Source of the DNA: an uncultured Collinsella sp.
Lineage (GTDB): Bacteria > Actinomycetota > Coriobacteriia > Coriobacteriales > Coriobacteriaceae
Assembly: GCA_902494605.1 (NCBI GenBank)
Contig: CABUUG010000006.1
Coordinates: 1-33,131 of the forward strand
Direction: 5' to 3'
Length of the DNA stretch: 33,131 nt
Shown: in pieces, positions 14,225-21,873 of the stretch
Position numbering within the stretch: the stretch's first letter is position 1
Layout of the letters: every line of letters begins with the position of its first letter
Translations under genes and position numbers: made by a program
Notes under the pieces: generated by a model
Seen by the model: the letters and a program-made list of their open reading frames with translations, nothing else
The model's database searches: none
Told to the model about the DNA's origin: nothing

Positions 14225-16441
14225 ATGGAACAATTCTCGCAATCGGGCTCGCGCGGTCGACGCCGCACGGGCAACGAGCCGGCGCCGCACGAACGCGTGA
14301 AGAGCGAACGCCGTGCCAACGAGCCGCGACGCACCACGAGCCCCCATCGCGCTTCTGCCAACAACGCGGGCCGCGCCAACACTCCCGCCGCGGAGCAGAC
14401 GCCTGCTCGCCCCAAATCTCGCTATATCCCCGCCCTCGACGGCCTGCGCACGCTTGCCGTCGTCGCGGTGGTGCTCTATCACCTCAACCTCACGTGGGCG
14501 CAGGGCGGTCTGCTCGGCGTCACGATCTTCTTTGTGCTTTCGGGCTATCTGATCACACGCCTGCTACTCAACGAAGTCGCTAAGACCGGCCGCATCGACC
14601 TCAAGAGCTTCTGGATCCGCCGCATCCGTCGCCTGGTCCCCGCCGTGGTAACCGTCGTGGTGGTGACCTGCGCGCTGTGCACCGTCTTTAACCACGTGAT
14701 GCTCACCAAGATGCGCCCCGACATCCTGCCGTCGCTGCTGTTCTTCAACAACTGGTGGCAGATTGCCCAAAACGTCTCGTACTTCAATGCTCTGGGCGAC
14801 CCCTCGCCGCTCACGCACTTTTGGTCGCTTGCCATCGAGGAACAGTTCTACCTGATTTGGCCGCCACTGCTGTTTGCCATGGTATCCATGCATGTAAGCA
14901 AGCCCAACACGCGCCGCGTGGTTCTGGGCTTGGCTGCTGTCTCCGCCATCGCCATGATGGTGCTCTATAACCCCGCCGCCGACCCCAGCCGCGTGTACTA
15001 CGGCACCGACACCCGAGTGTTCTCGCTGCTGCTGGGTGCCTGGATGGCCTTTATCCCCGATCGCGACCTGGCGCCGGTGCGTCTCGCTCGTCGTTTGGGG
15101 CTCAATCGCCTGGCCGGCGCCGCCAAGCACGGCAAGAACGCCAAGGGCAAGCCTGGCGAGAAGGCCGACGAATCAGCCGAGACCGCCCCGGCACAGCCGA
15201 GCGCCCTCGTGCGCTTTTGGTCCTCGCCCGCATCCATCGATGTGTTGGGCGTCGTGGGTCTGGCTGGCCTTGCCGCCATGGTCGCGCTCACCAACGGCTA
15301 CACCGCGTTCCAGTACCGCGGAGGCACGCTGCTGTGCTCGATCCTCACGCTCATGGTCATTGCAGCCTGCGTGCAGCCCCAGGGCATGGTCGCACGAGCT
15401 TTGGCCGCCGAGCCGCTCGTATGGATTGGCAAACGCTCCTACAGCATCTACCTGTGGCACTATCCGCTGCTGCTCCTCATGAACCCGGTCGCCAACATTA
15501 ACGACACGCCCTGGTGGCAGTATATCTTGCAGGTACTTGTGGTGGTCGCCGTGGCAGAGTGCTGCTATCGCTTTATCGAGACGTCATTTAGAAAGGGCGC
15601 CTTTGGGCGCACCGTATCCGAGTTCCGCGACGGCACCGCCACGCCCGCCAACTGGGTACGCGCGCACGTCCCTGTCTGCGCAGCCTGCGCTGTCGTGTTG
15701 GTCGTTGCACTGGGCGGTCTGATCTTTGTGCCCGAGACGTCTGCGCTGAGCGGCGAGGGCGCCGAAGTTCTGAACAAAGAAGCCAAAAACACCGCGCCCA
15801 CCGACCAGCAAGCGGCCGACGACACCGACAAGGACAACGACGGCTTCCCCGATGGCTCCTACGACCTGTTGATGATCGGTGACTCCGTGTCGCTGCGCGC
15901 CGTTGATTCCTTTGACGGCGTGTTCCCACACAGCCATATCGATGCCGAAAAGGGCCGCCAGTTTGATGCGGGCCGCGCGACATTTGAGGGCTATATCCAG
16001 CAGAACCTTGCCGGCAAGATCGTGGTCTTTGCGCTGGGCACCAACGGCTTGGTAACCGACGACCAAATCGACGCCATCATGGCCGATGCAGGAGATAAGC
16101 GTATTGTGGTGTTTGTGAACACGCGCAGCCCGCAGCCGTGGGTTGGCTCTACCAACCAGGCCATCGCCAACGCCGCTACGCGCTACAAGAACGTACGCGT
16201 TATCGACTGGTACGGATACAGTGCCAACCGCAACGACCTGTTCGATGGCGATGGCACGCACCTATCGACCACTGGCGTGACTGAGTACCTCAACTTGATC
16301 CACGATGCCGTCAAGAAGGACCTGCCCGTGCATCCCGAGGATCACGTCAACGATCCGCAGCCGGCAGCCGTCAAGTCTGCCACCGACGCGCTCGTCAATG
16401 CGCTCGCTCTCAAGCCGCACAAGCTGGGCACCGACAAGTAA
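14225..16441 (+). CDS. OatA-like O-acyltransferase with SGNH domain
   Basis: The 738-aa integral membrane protein has a basic, disordered N-terminal tail (about 65 aa), then an acyltransferase-3 domain with about ten helices (about 66-500). It begins IPALDGLRTLAVVAVVLYHL with the conserved His, and includes FFVLSGYLITRL and HFWSLAIEEQFYLIWP. A Lys/Ala-rich loop interrupts it near 300-330. A final helix leads to an extracytoplasmic SGNH hydrolase-like domain with GDS (S554), GTN (N607) and DGTH (D676, H679), all catalytic residues intact. This matches OatA-type enzymes that O-acetylate peptidoglycan muramic acid and confer lysozyme resistance; other cell-wall polymers are possible acceptors. 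The ribosome-binding site is weak, so a start a few codons downstream cannot be excluded. Confidence 0.9.
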   Translation: MEQFSQSGSRGRRRTGNEPAPHERVKSERRANEPRRTTSPHRASANNAGRANTPAAEQTPARPKSRYIPALDGLRTLAVVAVVLYHLNLTWAQGGLLGVTIFFVLSGYLITRLLLNEVAKTGRIDLKSFWIRRIRRLVPAVVTVVVVTCALCTVFNHVMLTKMRPDILPSLLFFNNWWQIAQNVSYFNALGDPSPLTHFWSLAIEEQFYLIWPPLLFAMVSMHVSKPNTRRVVLGLAAVSAIAMMVLYNPAADPSRVYYGTDTRVFSLLLGAWMAFIPDRDLAPVRLARRLGLNRLAGAAKHGKNAKGKPGEKADESAETAPAQPSALVRFWSSPASIDVLGVVGLAGLAAMVALTNGYTAFQYRGGTLLCSILTLMVIAACVQPQGMVARALAAEPLVWIGKRSYSIYLWHYPLLLLMNPVANINDTPWWQYILQVLVVVAVAECCYRFIETSFRKGAFGRTVSEFRDGTATPANWVRAHVPVCAACAVVLVVALGGLIFVPETSALSGEGAEVLNKEAKNTAPTDQQAADDTDKDNDGFPDGSYDLLMIGDSVSLRAVDSFDGVFPHSHIDAEKGRQFDAGRATFEGYIQQNLAGKIVVFALGTNGLVTDDQIDAIMADAGDKRIVVFVNTRSPQPWVGSTNQAIANAATRYKNVRVIDWYGYSANRNDLFDGDGTHLSTTGVTEYLNLIHDAVKKDLPVHPEDHVNDPQPAAVKSATDALVNALALKPHKLGTDK

Positions 16442-16464
16442 CCTGCAGCGCAAACTTCCCACAT

Positions 16465-16502
16465 CCGGAGGGGGTGTCTGCCACGGCAGACACCCCCTCC
16501 GG
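16465..16502 (+). terminator. 18-bp perfect hairpin after the acyltransferase gene
   Basis: CCGGAGGGGGTGTCTGCC (16465-16482) and its exact complement (16485-16502) enclose only two bases. It lies 23 bp past the acyltransferase stop codon. There is no U-tract, and TTAGGGACACTCCTGG follows, reminiscent of the GGGAC-core repeats, so it may be a repeat co-opted as a 3'-end structure. Confidence 0.55.
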
Positions 16503-16904
16503 CAGTTAGGGACACTCCTGGCGCAGCCAATGAAGACCTCTACGGATGAATTCCAGGCCGCTCCGTCGCTCCAGACATCGTTTCCGCGCCTCGTGCCTGC
16601 CCCAAACAATCAAAACAAGCCCTTTTCGCCGCACCCTCAAAGGTCTGTGGGCAAAAAAGGGCAAATATGAGTACTGTTACCATTTTAGTAGCAGGCAAAA
16701 CCACCCAAAATGACGTCCGAGCGACCCCTACAACCCCCTAAAGCAGCCAACCTGACTGGTTTAAGGCGTATTGGAGCCAATTTTAATGAACATACTAAAT
16801 GCTATGTTCATTATCTTTTAGGATGTAAATGCTATTCACTTAGCAACAGTACTCATATTTGGCATTTTTTGTCCATTGCTATATAACTAACACCCTATAG
16901 CAGA
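16503..16904. other. 400-bp intergenic region without a convincing gene
   Basis: The left part (16503-16648) is GC-rich and only has short open frames; one minus-strand frame of about 50 codons ends with TAA just inside the GGGACACTCC motif and could be a gene remnant. The right part is unusually AT-rich for this genome and is occupied by the inverted-repeat element at 16649-16874. No RNA gene or protein was recognised. Confidence 0.5.
16649..16874. mobile_element. 226-bp MITE-like element with 32-bp terminal inverted repeats
   Basis: The left end (16649-16680) and the reverse complement of the right end (16843-16874) agree at about 27 of 32 positions, sharing CAAATATGAGTACTGTT as an exact 17-bp core. 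The interior is AT-rich, non-coding, and contains a second perfect dyad AATGAACATA (16785-16794) / TATGTTCATT (16803-16812). No transposase is encoded, so it would be non-autonomous if mobile. No target-site duplication is evident. A structured RNA or regulatory element is the alternative. Confidence 0.6.
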
Positions 16905-16940
16905 CAAAAAACAGGCCGCAGCCCATCGCTGCGGCCTGTT
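16905..16940 (-). terminator. Rho-independent terminator of the Mg-transport operon
   Basis: On the minus strand AACAGGCCGCAG (16929-16940) pairs perfectly with its complement (16910-16921) around a 7-base loop and is followed by a six-T run (16905-16910). It lies 18 bp beyond the stop of the NRAMP-related gene. Confidence 0.88.
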
Positions 16941-16958
16941 CGGAAGCAAAAGTGGGCG

Positions 16959-18221
16959 TTAAGCGCTGTAGCCCATCGCTTGCAGCACAAACATGACGAC
17001 CGTCAGCACCGTAATCACACCGATAGTCGCCCACGTGAGCACATTCCACACGCGGCCGTTGCGGTTGGCGCCCATAATGTGTCGATCGGCGGCAATAAGC
17101 ACCTGGAACACCAGGACCACAGGCAAAAGCACGCCGTTGATGACCTGCGAGGTCATCATAATCTGGAACAGGTCGACACCGGGCATGAGCACCAGCACGG
17201 CAGAGATGCCAATGATGGCCGTAATGATGCCGCGGTAGACCGGGGCCTCGTCCCAGCTGCGATCGGCACCGCGCTCCCAGCCAAATGCCTCGCAGATAGC
17301 ACTCGACGTAACACCCGGCAGCACGCAGGCGGCCAAGAAGCTCGCCGCGACCAGGCCCGAGGCAAACAGCACCGTGGACCACTGGCCCGCGATGGGCTCC
17401 AATGCGCGGGCGGCGTCGACAGCATCGCTGATCTGAATGCCCGCGGGGAACAGTACCGTACCGGTCGTTATGATAATAAAGCCGGCAATGACATCGGCGG
17501 CGATCGAGCCGCTCACGGTATCAATGCGCTGCAGCACGATATCGTCCTCACCCGCATTCTTATCGACCACGTTGTTCTGCGCCAAGAAGATCATCCACGG
17601 CGCGATGGTGGTACCGATCGTTGCGACCACAAGCGACACGTAGCTGGGGTCGTTTTGGATGTTGGGCACAACCAGGTCGACCGCCACCTCGCCCCAGCTG
17701 GGACCAGCCATAAATGCAGCGACGATGTAGGTCACAAACACGCAGCTCACCAGCAGCAGAATCTTCTCGATGCGCTGGAAGCTGCCCGACATGGTAAGCA
17801 TCCAAACCAGCAGGGCCACCAACGGCACCGAAATGCTCGCCGGCACGCCAAAGAGGGCAAGACCGCTCGCGATACCCGCAAACTCCGAAATGGTCACGGC
17901 CGTGTTGGCGATCAGCAGCGCCGCCATGGCCAGCACGCTCCTGCGCACGCCAAAGCGCTCGCGGATGAGCGAGGCCAAGCCCTTGCCTGTGACGCAGCCA
18001 CAACGCGCCGCAGTCTCCTGCGTCACGATGAGCAGCACGGTCATGACGGGAAGCATCCACAGCATCTTGTAGCCATAGCTGGCACCGGCGCTGGAATACG
18101 TGGCGATGCCGCCGGCGTCATTACCCGAAAGCGCCGCCAGAAGGCCAGGGCCCATGGCGCCAAAGACGGCCGCAATGGTCAGCTTTTGCTTGGTGCTCGC
18201 CTTTTGCTTCGTGTTTTGCAC
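16959..18221 (-). CDS. NRAMP-related (SLC11) transporter, magnesium-type
   Basis: The 420-aa protein has about 11 transmembrane helices with clear SLC11/NRAMP layout. The canonical DPGN of helix 1 is replaced by DAGG (D35-G38), and the MPH of helix 6 by APW (A207-W209). Loss of the metal-binding Asn and Met with retention of Asp is what distinguishes the NRMT clade, characterised in Eggerthella lenta as a Mg2+/Mn2+ transporter that excludes calcium. Mg2+ uptake is thus more likely than Mn2+/Fe2+ specificity. The start is a GTG at 18221 with AGGTGG upstream, 8 bp after the stop of the MgtE-N/CBS gene; the frame is open to 18284 but overlaps that gene. The two genes surely form an operon, with a strong terminator behind. 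Confidence 0.85.
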   Translation of the reverse strand: MQNTKQKASTKQKLTIAAVFGAMGPGLLAALSGNDAGGIATYSSAGASYGYKMLWMLPVMTVLLIVTQETAARCGCVTGKGLASLIRERFGVRRSVLAMAALLIANTAVTISEFAGIASGLALFGVPASISVPLVALLVWMLTMSGSFQRIEKILLLVSCVFVTYIVAAFMAGPSWGEVAVDLVVPNIQNDPSYVSLVVATIGTTIAPWMIFLAQNNVVDKNAGEDDIVLQRIDTVSGSIAADVIAGFIIITTGTVLFPAGIQISDAVDAARALEPIAGQWSTVLFASGLVAASFLAACVLPGVTSSAICEAFGWERGADRSWDEAPVYRGIITAIIGISAVLVLMPGVDLFQIMMTSQVINGVLLPVVLVFQVLIAADRHIMGANRNGRVWNVLTWATIGVITVLTVVMFVLQAMGYSA

Positions 18222-18229
18222 GCGACCAC

Positions 18230-20074
18230 CTACCCCATGACCGACATGGCAAGCAGCATCGCGGCGATGCAGTACGCCACACATGAGATCATGACGGCAA
18301 TGACGTTCATGGCGGTACCCGACGTATTGAGGTCGTGCTCGTCACGCCAGAACAGCACCATCAGGTAAATCACAGCGCTCATGTTGCCAATCAGGCAAAC
18401 GATGGCCGCAATGTTAAAGCAGCCGGTAAAGAGCTGCTCTTCAAACATGGGCGCATCGAGGAATGCGGCGGTGCGCACCAGCTGGGCGCACAGGTAGGTC
18501 ACGAGCGACAGAATCAGGCCCATGCCCGTGCTCTGGAAGAAAAATCCCAGATACGGCTTGGGCTCATCGTCATGGCCGTCGTACTCCAGGAAGTAGTTCT
18601 TGACGAACGACACCATACGCGAGGCAGCCAGCAACACGAGCGGCATGGCGCACATGGGGAACACCACCAGATGCGCAGAGCCCAGCGCCGTCCCCAGCAC
18701 TGTTGCCATGATGCACGAGGCAATACCCCACACGACAACCCAGTACTGGCGATGCACAAACCAGCTGAGCACATTCGTCGAGTCGTCGGACGCGCTGTCG
18801 CCCGAGCCGACGCCTGCGATCTGCAGGTCCTCCTGGTGTTCCTCGGCGATAACGTCCATGGCGTCGTCAAAGGTCACGATACCCAAAATATGACGGTTCT
18901 CGTCGCAAACGGGGATGGCGACCAGGTCGTACTTGGTCATCTCGTCCGTTACGTCTTCCTGGTCATCGTCGGGCGACACATAAACCAGATCGCGATAGGC
19001 CAGCTGGCCCAGCGTGGCGTCGCGGTCGGCCACGATGAGCGTGCGTAGCGAAAGCACGCCAGTGAGCATGCCGCTCGGGTCCTCGGTATAGACGTAGTAG
19101 ACGCTCTCGAAGTCCTCGTCGAGCTTGCGGATCGCCTCGATGGCGTCACCGACCGTCGCCGTGGCGGGCAGGGAAACAAACTCCGAGGTCATGATACGGC
19201 CGGCGGTGTTGTCCTCATACCCCAGCAGGTTACGAATCGCCTTCTCCTCCTGAACGCCCATCAGGCGCAACAGCTTCTCGGCCTTCTCGTAATCGAGCTC
19301 GTCGATCAGATCAGCAGCATCGTCCGGGTCCATCATGGCCAGCATCGACGATGCATCGGTGTCGGACAGACCCTCGAGCATCTCGGTCATAAGCTCGTCG
19401 TCATCGAATTCCGAGATGGCCTCGGCGGCCTGGGCGGTATCGAGTTGCGCGAACACCTGCGCACGCAGGCGCGGATCGAGCTGCTCGATAATGTCGGCAA
19501 TGTCGGCAGGGTGCAGCTCGCCAAGCGTCTTGTGCGACACCGACAGCTGGATGTTCTTAGTCGAACGGTCGAGCAGGTCCATATAGGACCAGGCGATGAT
19601 GTCCTCGCCGAGCGGTTTGCCCAGGTGCTTCATAAAGCTCTCGACGACATGCTCGAGGGCGGGGCTGATCGCGCGCAGCAGACCGCGGGCACCAACTTCG
19701 GCACCCAGCAGGCGCAGTTGATTTTCGCCCGACATGGAAAACTTGATGTCGTTTACGCGCACGACCTTCATGCCCTGCGTGTCGACAATCTGCTTGTTGA
19801 GCACGTCGCGGGCGAGCAAGAGTTCGGTCGGCTGCAGGTACGAAAAACGGATTTCGGTGGCCGGCGACTTAAGGTGCACACCCGTCTCGTCGATACGGTC
19901 GACCCATTTGCGCCAGCTGATCATAAATGGCGTCTTGCCGGGTCCGCGGAACGCGAGCGACGTCACGTGCGGAAAAACTTCGCCGGTAGCAATGCCAAAA
20001 TCGTTCACAACGCCGAGCTTTTCGCCATCGACGTCCAAGACCGGCAGTTTGAGCATCTCACTCAGATAATTCAC
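18230..20074 (-). CDS. PRC-barrel / MgtE-N / CBS membrane protein (Mg-homeostasis)
   Basis: The 614-aa protein has PRC-barrel-like beta domains (1-65 and about 85-140), an MgtE N-terminal superhelical domain (about 165-285, with ELHPADIADIIEQLDP and DPDDAADLIDEL), and a CBS pair (about 290-420, with YEDNTAGRIMTSEFV and ILGIVTFDDAMDVI). Four to five membrane helices (about 445-614) end it. The cytoplasmic half is that of MgtE magnesium channels, where Mg2+ binding gates the pore, but the membrane half does not look like canonical MgtE, so it may be a Mg2+ sensor/regulator for the downstream NRMT-type transporter rather than a channel itself. The start is GTG at 20074, 5 nt after GGGGAG. A structured leader of about 200 nt precedes it. 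Confidence 0.85.
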   Translation of the reverse strand: MNYLSEMLKLPVLDVDGEKLGVVNDFGIATGEVFPHVTSLAFRGPGKTPFMISWRKWVDRIDETGVHLKSPATEIRFSYLQPTELLLARDVLNKQIVDTQGMKVVRVNDIKFSMSGENQLRLLGAEVGARGLLRAISPALEHVVESFMKHLGKPLGEDIIAWSYMDLLDRSTKNIQLSVSHKTLGELHPADIADIIEQLDPRLRAQVFAQLDTAQAAEAISEFDDDELMTEMLEGLSDTDASSMLAMMDPDDAADLIDELDYEKAEKLLRLMGVQEEKAIRNLLGYEDNTAGRIMTSEFVSLPATATVGDAIEAIRKLDEDFESVYYVYTEDPSGMLTGVLSLRTLIVADRDATLGQLAYRDLVYVSPDDDQEDVTDEMTKYDLVAIPVCDENRHILGIVTFDDAMDVIAEEHQEDLQIAGVGSGDSASDDSTNVLSWFVHRQYWVVVWGIASCIMATVLGTALGSAHLVVFPMCAMPLVLLAASRMVSFVKNYFLEYDGHDDEPKPYLGFFFQSTGMGLILSLVTYLCAQLVRTAAFLDAPMFEEQLFTGCFNIAAIVCLIGNMSAVIYLMVLFWRDEHDLNTSGTAMNVIAVMISCVAYCIAAMLLAMSVMG

Positions 20075-20291
20075 TGGTGCTCCCCATCATTATCCCTTCG
20101 GACTGCGGCCATGCCGGCGCGCCATCCGTGGACTATTAGATATGTATACGCATGCGCGGGCGGCACGCCGCTCGGCGCTCACACCCCGTACATGCGCAAG
20201 AAGCACCTGCATGGGGTCATCGACTGTATGGTCGAGGTTTGGATTTCACCTGCAACCTTTCTCTTGACCCTTGTTATCCGCAGTAACTATA
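20075..20291 (-). promoter_or_regulatory. Promoter and structured leader of the Mg-transport operon
   Basis: An extended -10 TGTTATAGT (hexamer 20286-20291, minus strand) predicts a transcript start near 20279. About nine bases later GGGTCA/TGACCC (20265-20270 with 20214-20219) closes a junction holding two hairpins: AGGTT/AACCT (20254-20258 with 20235-20239) and TCGAC/GTCGA (20231-20235 with 20220-20224, competing for one shared base). The 3' strand of the closing stem overlaps a second hairpin (ACCCCATGC 20209-20217 with GCAT...GGGGT ending at 20183), so the two folds exclude each other. This layout is riboswitch-like. I do not recognise M-box or yybP-ykoY consensus in it. Regulation by Mg2+ is inferred only from the genes downstream. 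Confidence 0.45.
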
Positions 20292-20368
20292 ACATCAGCA
20301 TCGCGCCGTGGCGCCAAATTTATGCTCCAAACATCGCAGGCATATCAAACGCTGACGCATCCGTGACA

Positions 20369-20398
20369 TAGTCATCGGGGACGTTCTTACATGACTAG
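20369..20398 (-). repeat. GGGGACGT repeat, copy 2
   Basis: TAGTCATCGGGGACGTTC...ATGACTAG, 30 bp, with TAGTCAT/ATGACTA inverted ends around an asymmetric core. The minus-strand TAG at 20395-20397, within its right end, is the stop codon of the NodB-fold gene. Confidence 0.7.
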
Positions 20399-21801
20399 TC
20401 TGTGGTGTCGTCATCTTCGGCGAGCTGGGGGAACACGGCGTTTTTGGGCATGGTGACCTTCGTCAGCGACGTGAGCTTTTTGCTCAGCGATGTATCCGTC
20501 TTGACCAGATCGCTCAATGTCACGATTTTGTAGCCGTCGGCAATAAGCCCATCGATAATCTGCGGCAGCGCCTCGAGCGTCTGCTCGGCACATTCATCGT
20601 TGTCGGTCAGCAGCACAATGTTGCCCGGCGTCACCGAATCGAGCACCGTCGAGACCTGCTCGTCGGCACCGTTGAGCAGCCAGTCGCCCGAATCGATATT
20701 CCACGAGACCACGGCAGACACCAGGTCCATCGCATCAATCCAGTTTTGCTCGTCAAAGGCTGCGTAGGGAGCACGCAAAAGCATCGTCGACGTTCCGGTC
20801 GCGGACTTGATCGCCTCGGTGCCCTTCGAAACCTGCTCGCGCACCGCATCGCGGTCCTGGCCCTTGAGCGATTCGTCTCGGTAGCTGTTGGAGCCGACCT
20901 CGCAGCCAGCATCGACAATCGCCTTGGCCGTGGCGGGCGAGGCCTCGGCCGCATCACCCGACAGGAAGAACGTCGCGGTGACGCCCTTTTCCTTGAGCAC
21001 CTGCAAGATCTGCTCGGTCGCGCCGCTCGGGCCCTCATCAAACGTCAGCGCCACGTACTTTTCATTGCCCTTGGGCGCCACGCTCGCGCACTCGACCACG
21101 CAATCGATGGCGGGCACGACCTCGCCGCGGTCCTGCGTCTTGCCCGATTGCTCGCCGACCCATACCTCAGAGCGACCCTGGATACCCCACGTCTTAACGT
21201 ACTCGATAGCACCCGTGCCCTCGACCTTGAGCTTGGGCTCGATAACCGTCGCCTGGACCTCGTGCTTCTCATACGTGTCGCGGCCGTCCTTGACCGTCAC
21301 CTTCTCGCCGCCCGTAAGCTCGCGGCTTTTCCACTTGCCCTGTTTTATGCGCTTGCCGTCCACCTTTACCGACAGCTTTTCGCCGCCATGGCGGGTCAGC
21401 ACGCTGTCGTCAACGGCCAGCAGATCCCCGGCGTCGTAGGTATCGGTCAGCTCCTGGTCGTCGATGAGATTTTGCAGCGTAGAGCCGACGCGCACTGCAG
21501 TCTCCTGGCCGTTGAGGACGACATCCACGCTGCGGTTGACGTAGCCCACAACGGCGGCGACAAACAGCACGAGCGCGCAGCCCACGGCGATGAGCGCATA
21601 GGGCAGGCGAGACGGACGACGGGGCGTGCGGCCGTTGCCGATGCGAGCGCTTCGGTCGCTAAAGCCGCGGCTATGGTTGAGATACATCGCGCCGGGCTTA
21701 CGGTGACGCTTGCGCTGACCGCTGGGCAGCTGCCCCAGGTCGCGGCGCGCCGTCGGACGCGCACCCGAGTGCCCGTTTAAGTTAGATCCGTTTTGGCGCA
21801 T
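20395..21801 (-). CDS. NodB-fold polysaccharide deacetylase-like protein, catalytic His lost
   Basis: The 468-aa protein has a basic cytoplasmic N-terminus, one membrane anchor (about 68-88), a DUF348-like beta domain (about 91-150), a G5-like region (about 160-230) and a C-terminal NodB domain (about 248-433). Motif 1 is TFDEGPS (253-259) instead of TFDDGPS. Motif 2, normally NHTxxH, has N305 and D309 in place of both metal-binding histidines. RAPY (343-346) and DSGDW (370-374) are intact. The motif-5 LLHD is LLTD, losing the catalytic His (T399). Classical Zn-dependent de-N-acetylation is therefore unlikely, and a wall-binding or scaffold role is an inference. The ribosome-binding site GGGGGAGG is strong. 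The stop codon lies inside a dispersed repeat. Confidence 0.85.
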   Translation of the reverse strand: MRQNGSNLNGHSGARPTARRDLGQLPSGQRKRHRKPGAMYLNHSRGFSDRSARIGNGRTPRRPSRLPYALIAVGCALVLFVAAVVGYVNRSVDVVLNGQETAVRVGSTLQNLIDDQELTDTYDAGDLLAVDDSVLTRHGGEKLSVKVDGKRIKQGKWKSRELTGGEKVTVKDGRDTYEKHEVQATVIEPKLKVEGTGAIEYVKTWGIQGRSEVWVGEQSGKTQDRGEVVPAIDCVVECASVAPKGNEKYVALTFDEGPSGATEQILQVLKEKGVTATFFLSGDAAEASPATAKAIVDAGCEVGSNSYRDESLKGQDRDAVREQVSKGTEAIKSATGTSTMLLRAPYAAFDEQNWIDAMDLVSAVVSWNIDSGDWLLNGADEQVSTVLDSVTPGNIVLLTDNDECAEQTLEALPQIIDGLIADGYKIVTLSDLVKTDTSLSKKLTSLTKVTMPKNAVFPQLAEDDDTTD

Positions 21802-21822
21802 GTGCCCTCCCCCATAAACGCA

Positions 21823-21852
21823 GCAAGCCGGAGCAACAGGTCTCCGGCTTGC
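21823..21852 (-). terminator. Hairpin between the PRC-barrel and NodB-like genes
   Basis: GCAAGCCGGAG (21823-21833) and CTCCGGCTTGC (21842-21852) form a perfect 11-bp stem with an 8-base loop, 21 bp after the PRC-barrel gene. The following minus-strand sequence has only TTT, so termination may be partial. Confidence 0.6.
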
Positions 21853-21873
21853 CTCCCATCATTTGGAACGTCG

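Noticed and set aside
16506..16660. Minus-strand frame of about 50 codons ending GLHWLRQECP before TAA in the GGGACACTCC motif
   Set aside because: It has no good ribosome-binding site, starts within the inverted-repeat element and has no recognised homologue. It may be a gene remnant or part of a repeat, so it is noted only within the intergenic entry.
20075..20291. M-box (ykoK) or cobalamin riboswitch in the mgtE leader
   Set aside because: The region was compared from memory with both consensus sequences. A GGTGAAATCC stretch recalls part of the cobalamin box, but the conserved CCCGCAACUGU-like segment and the M-box core are missing.
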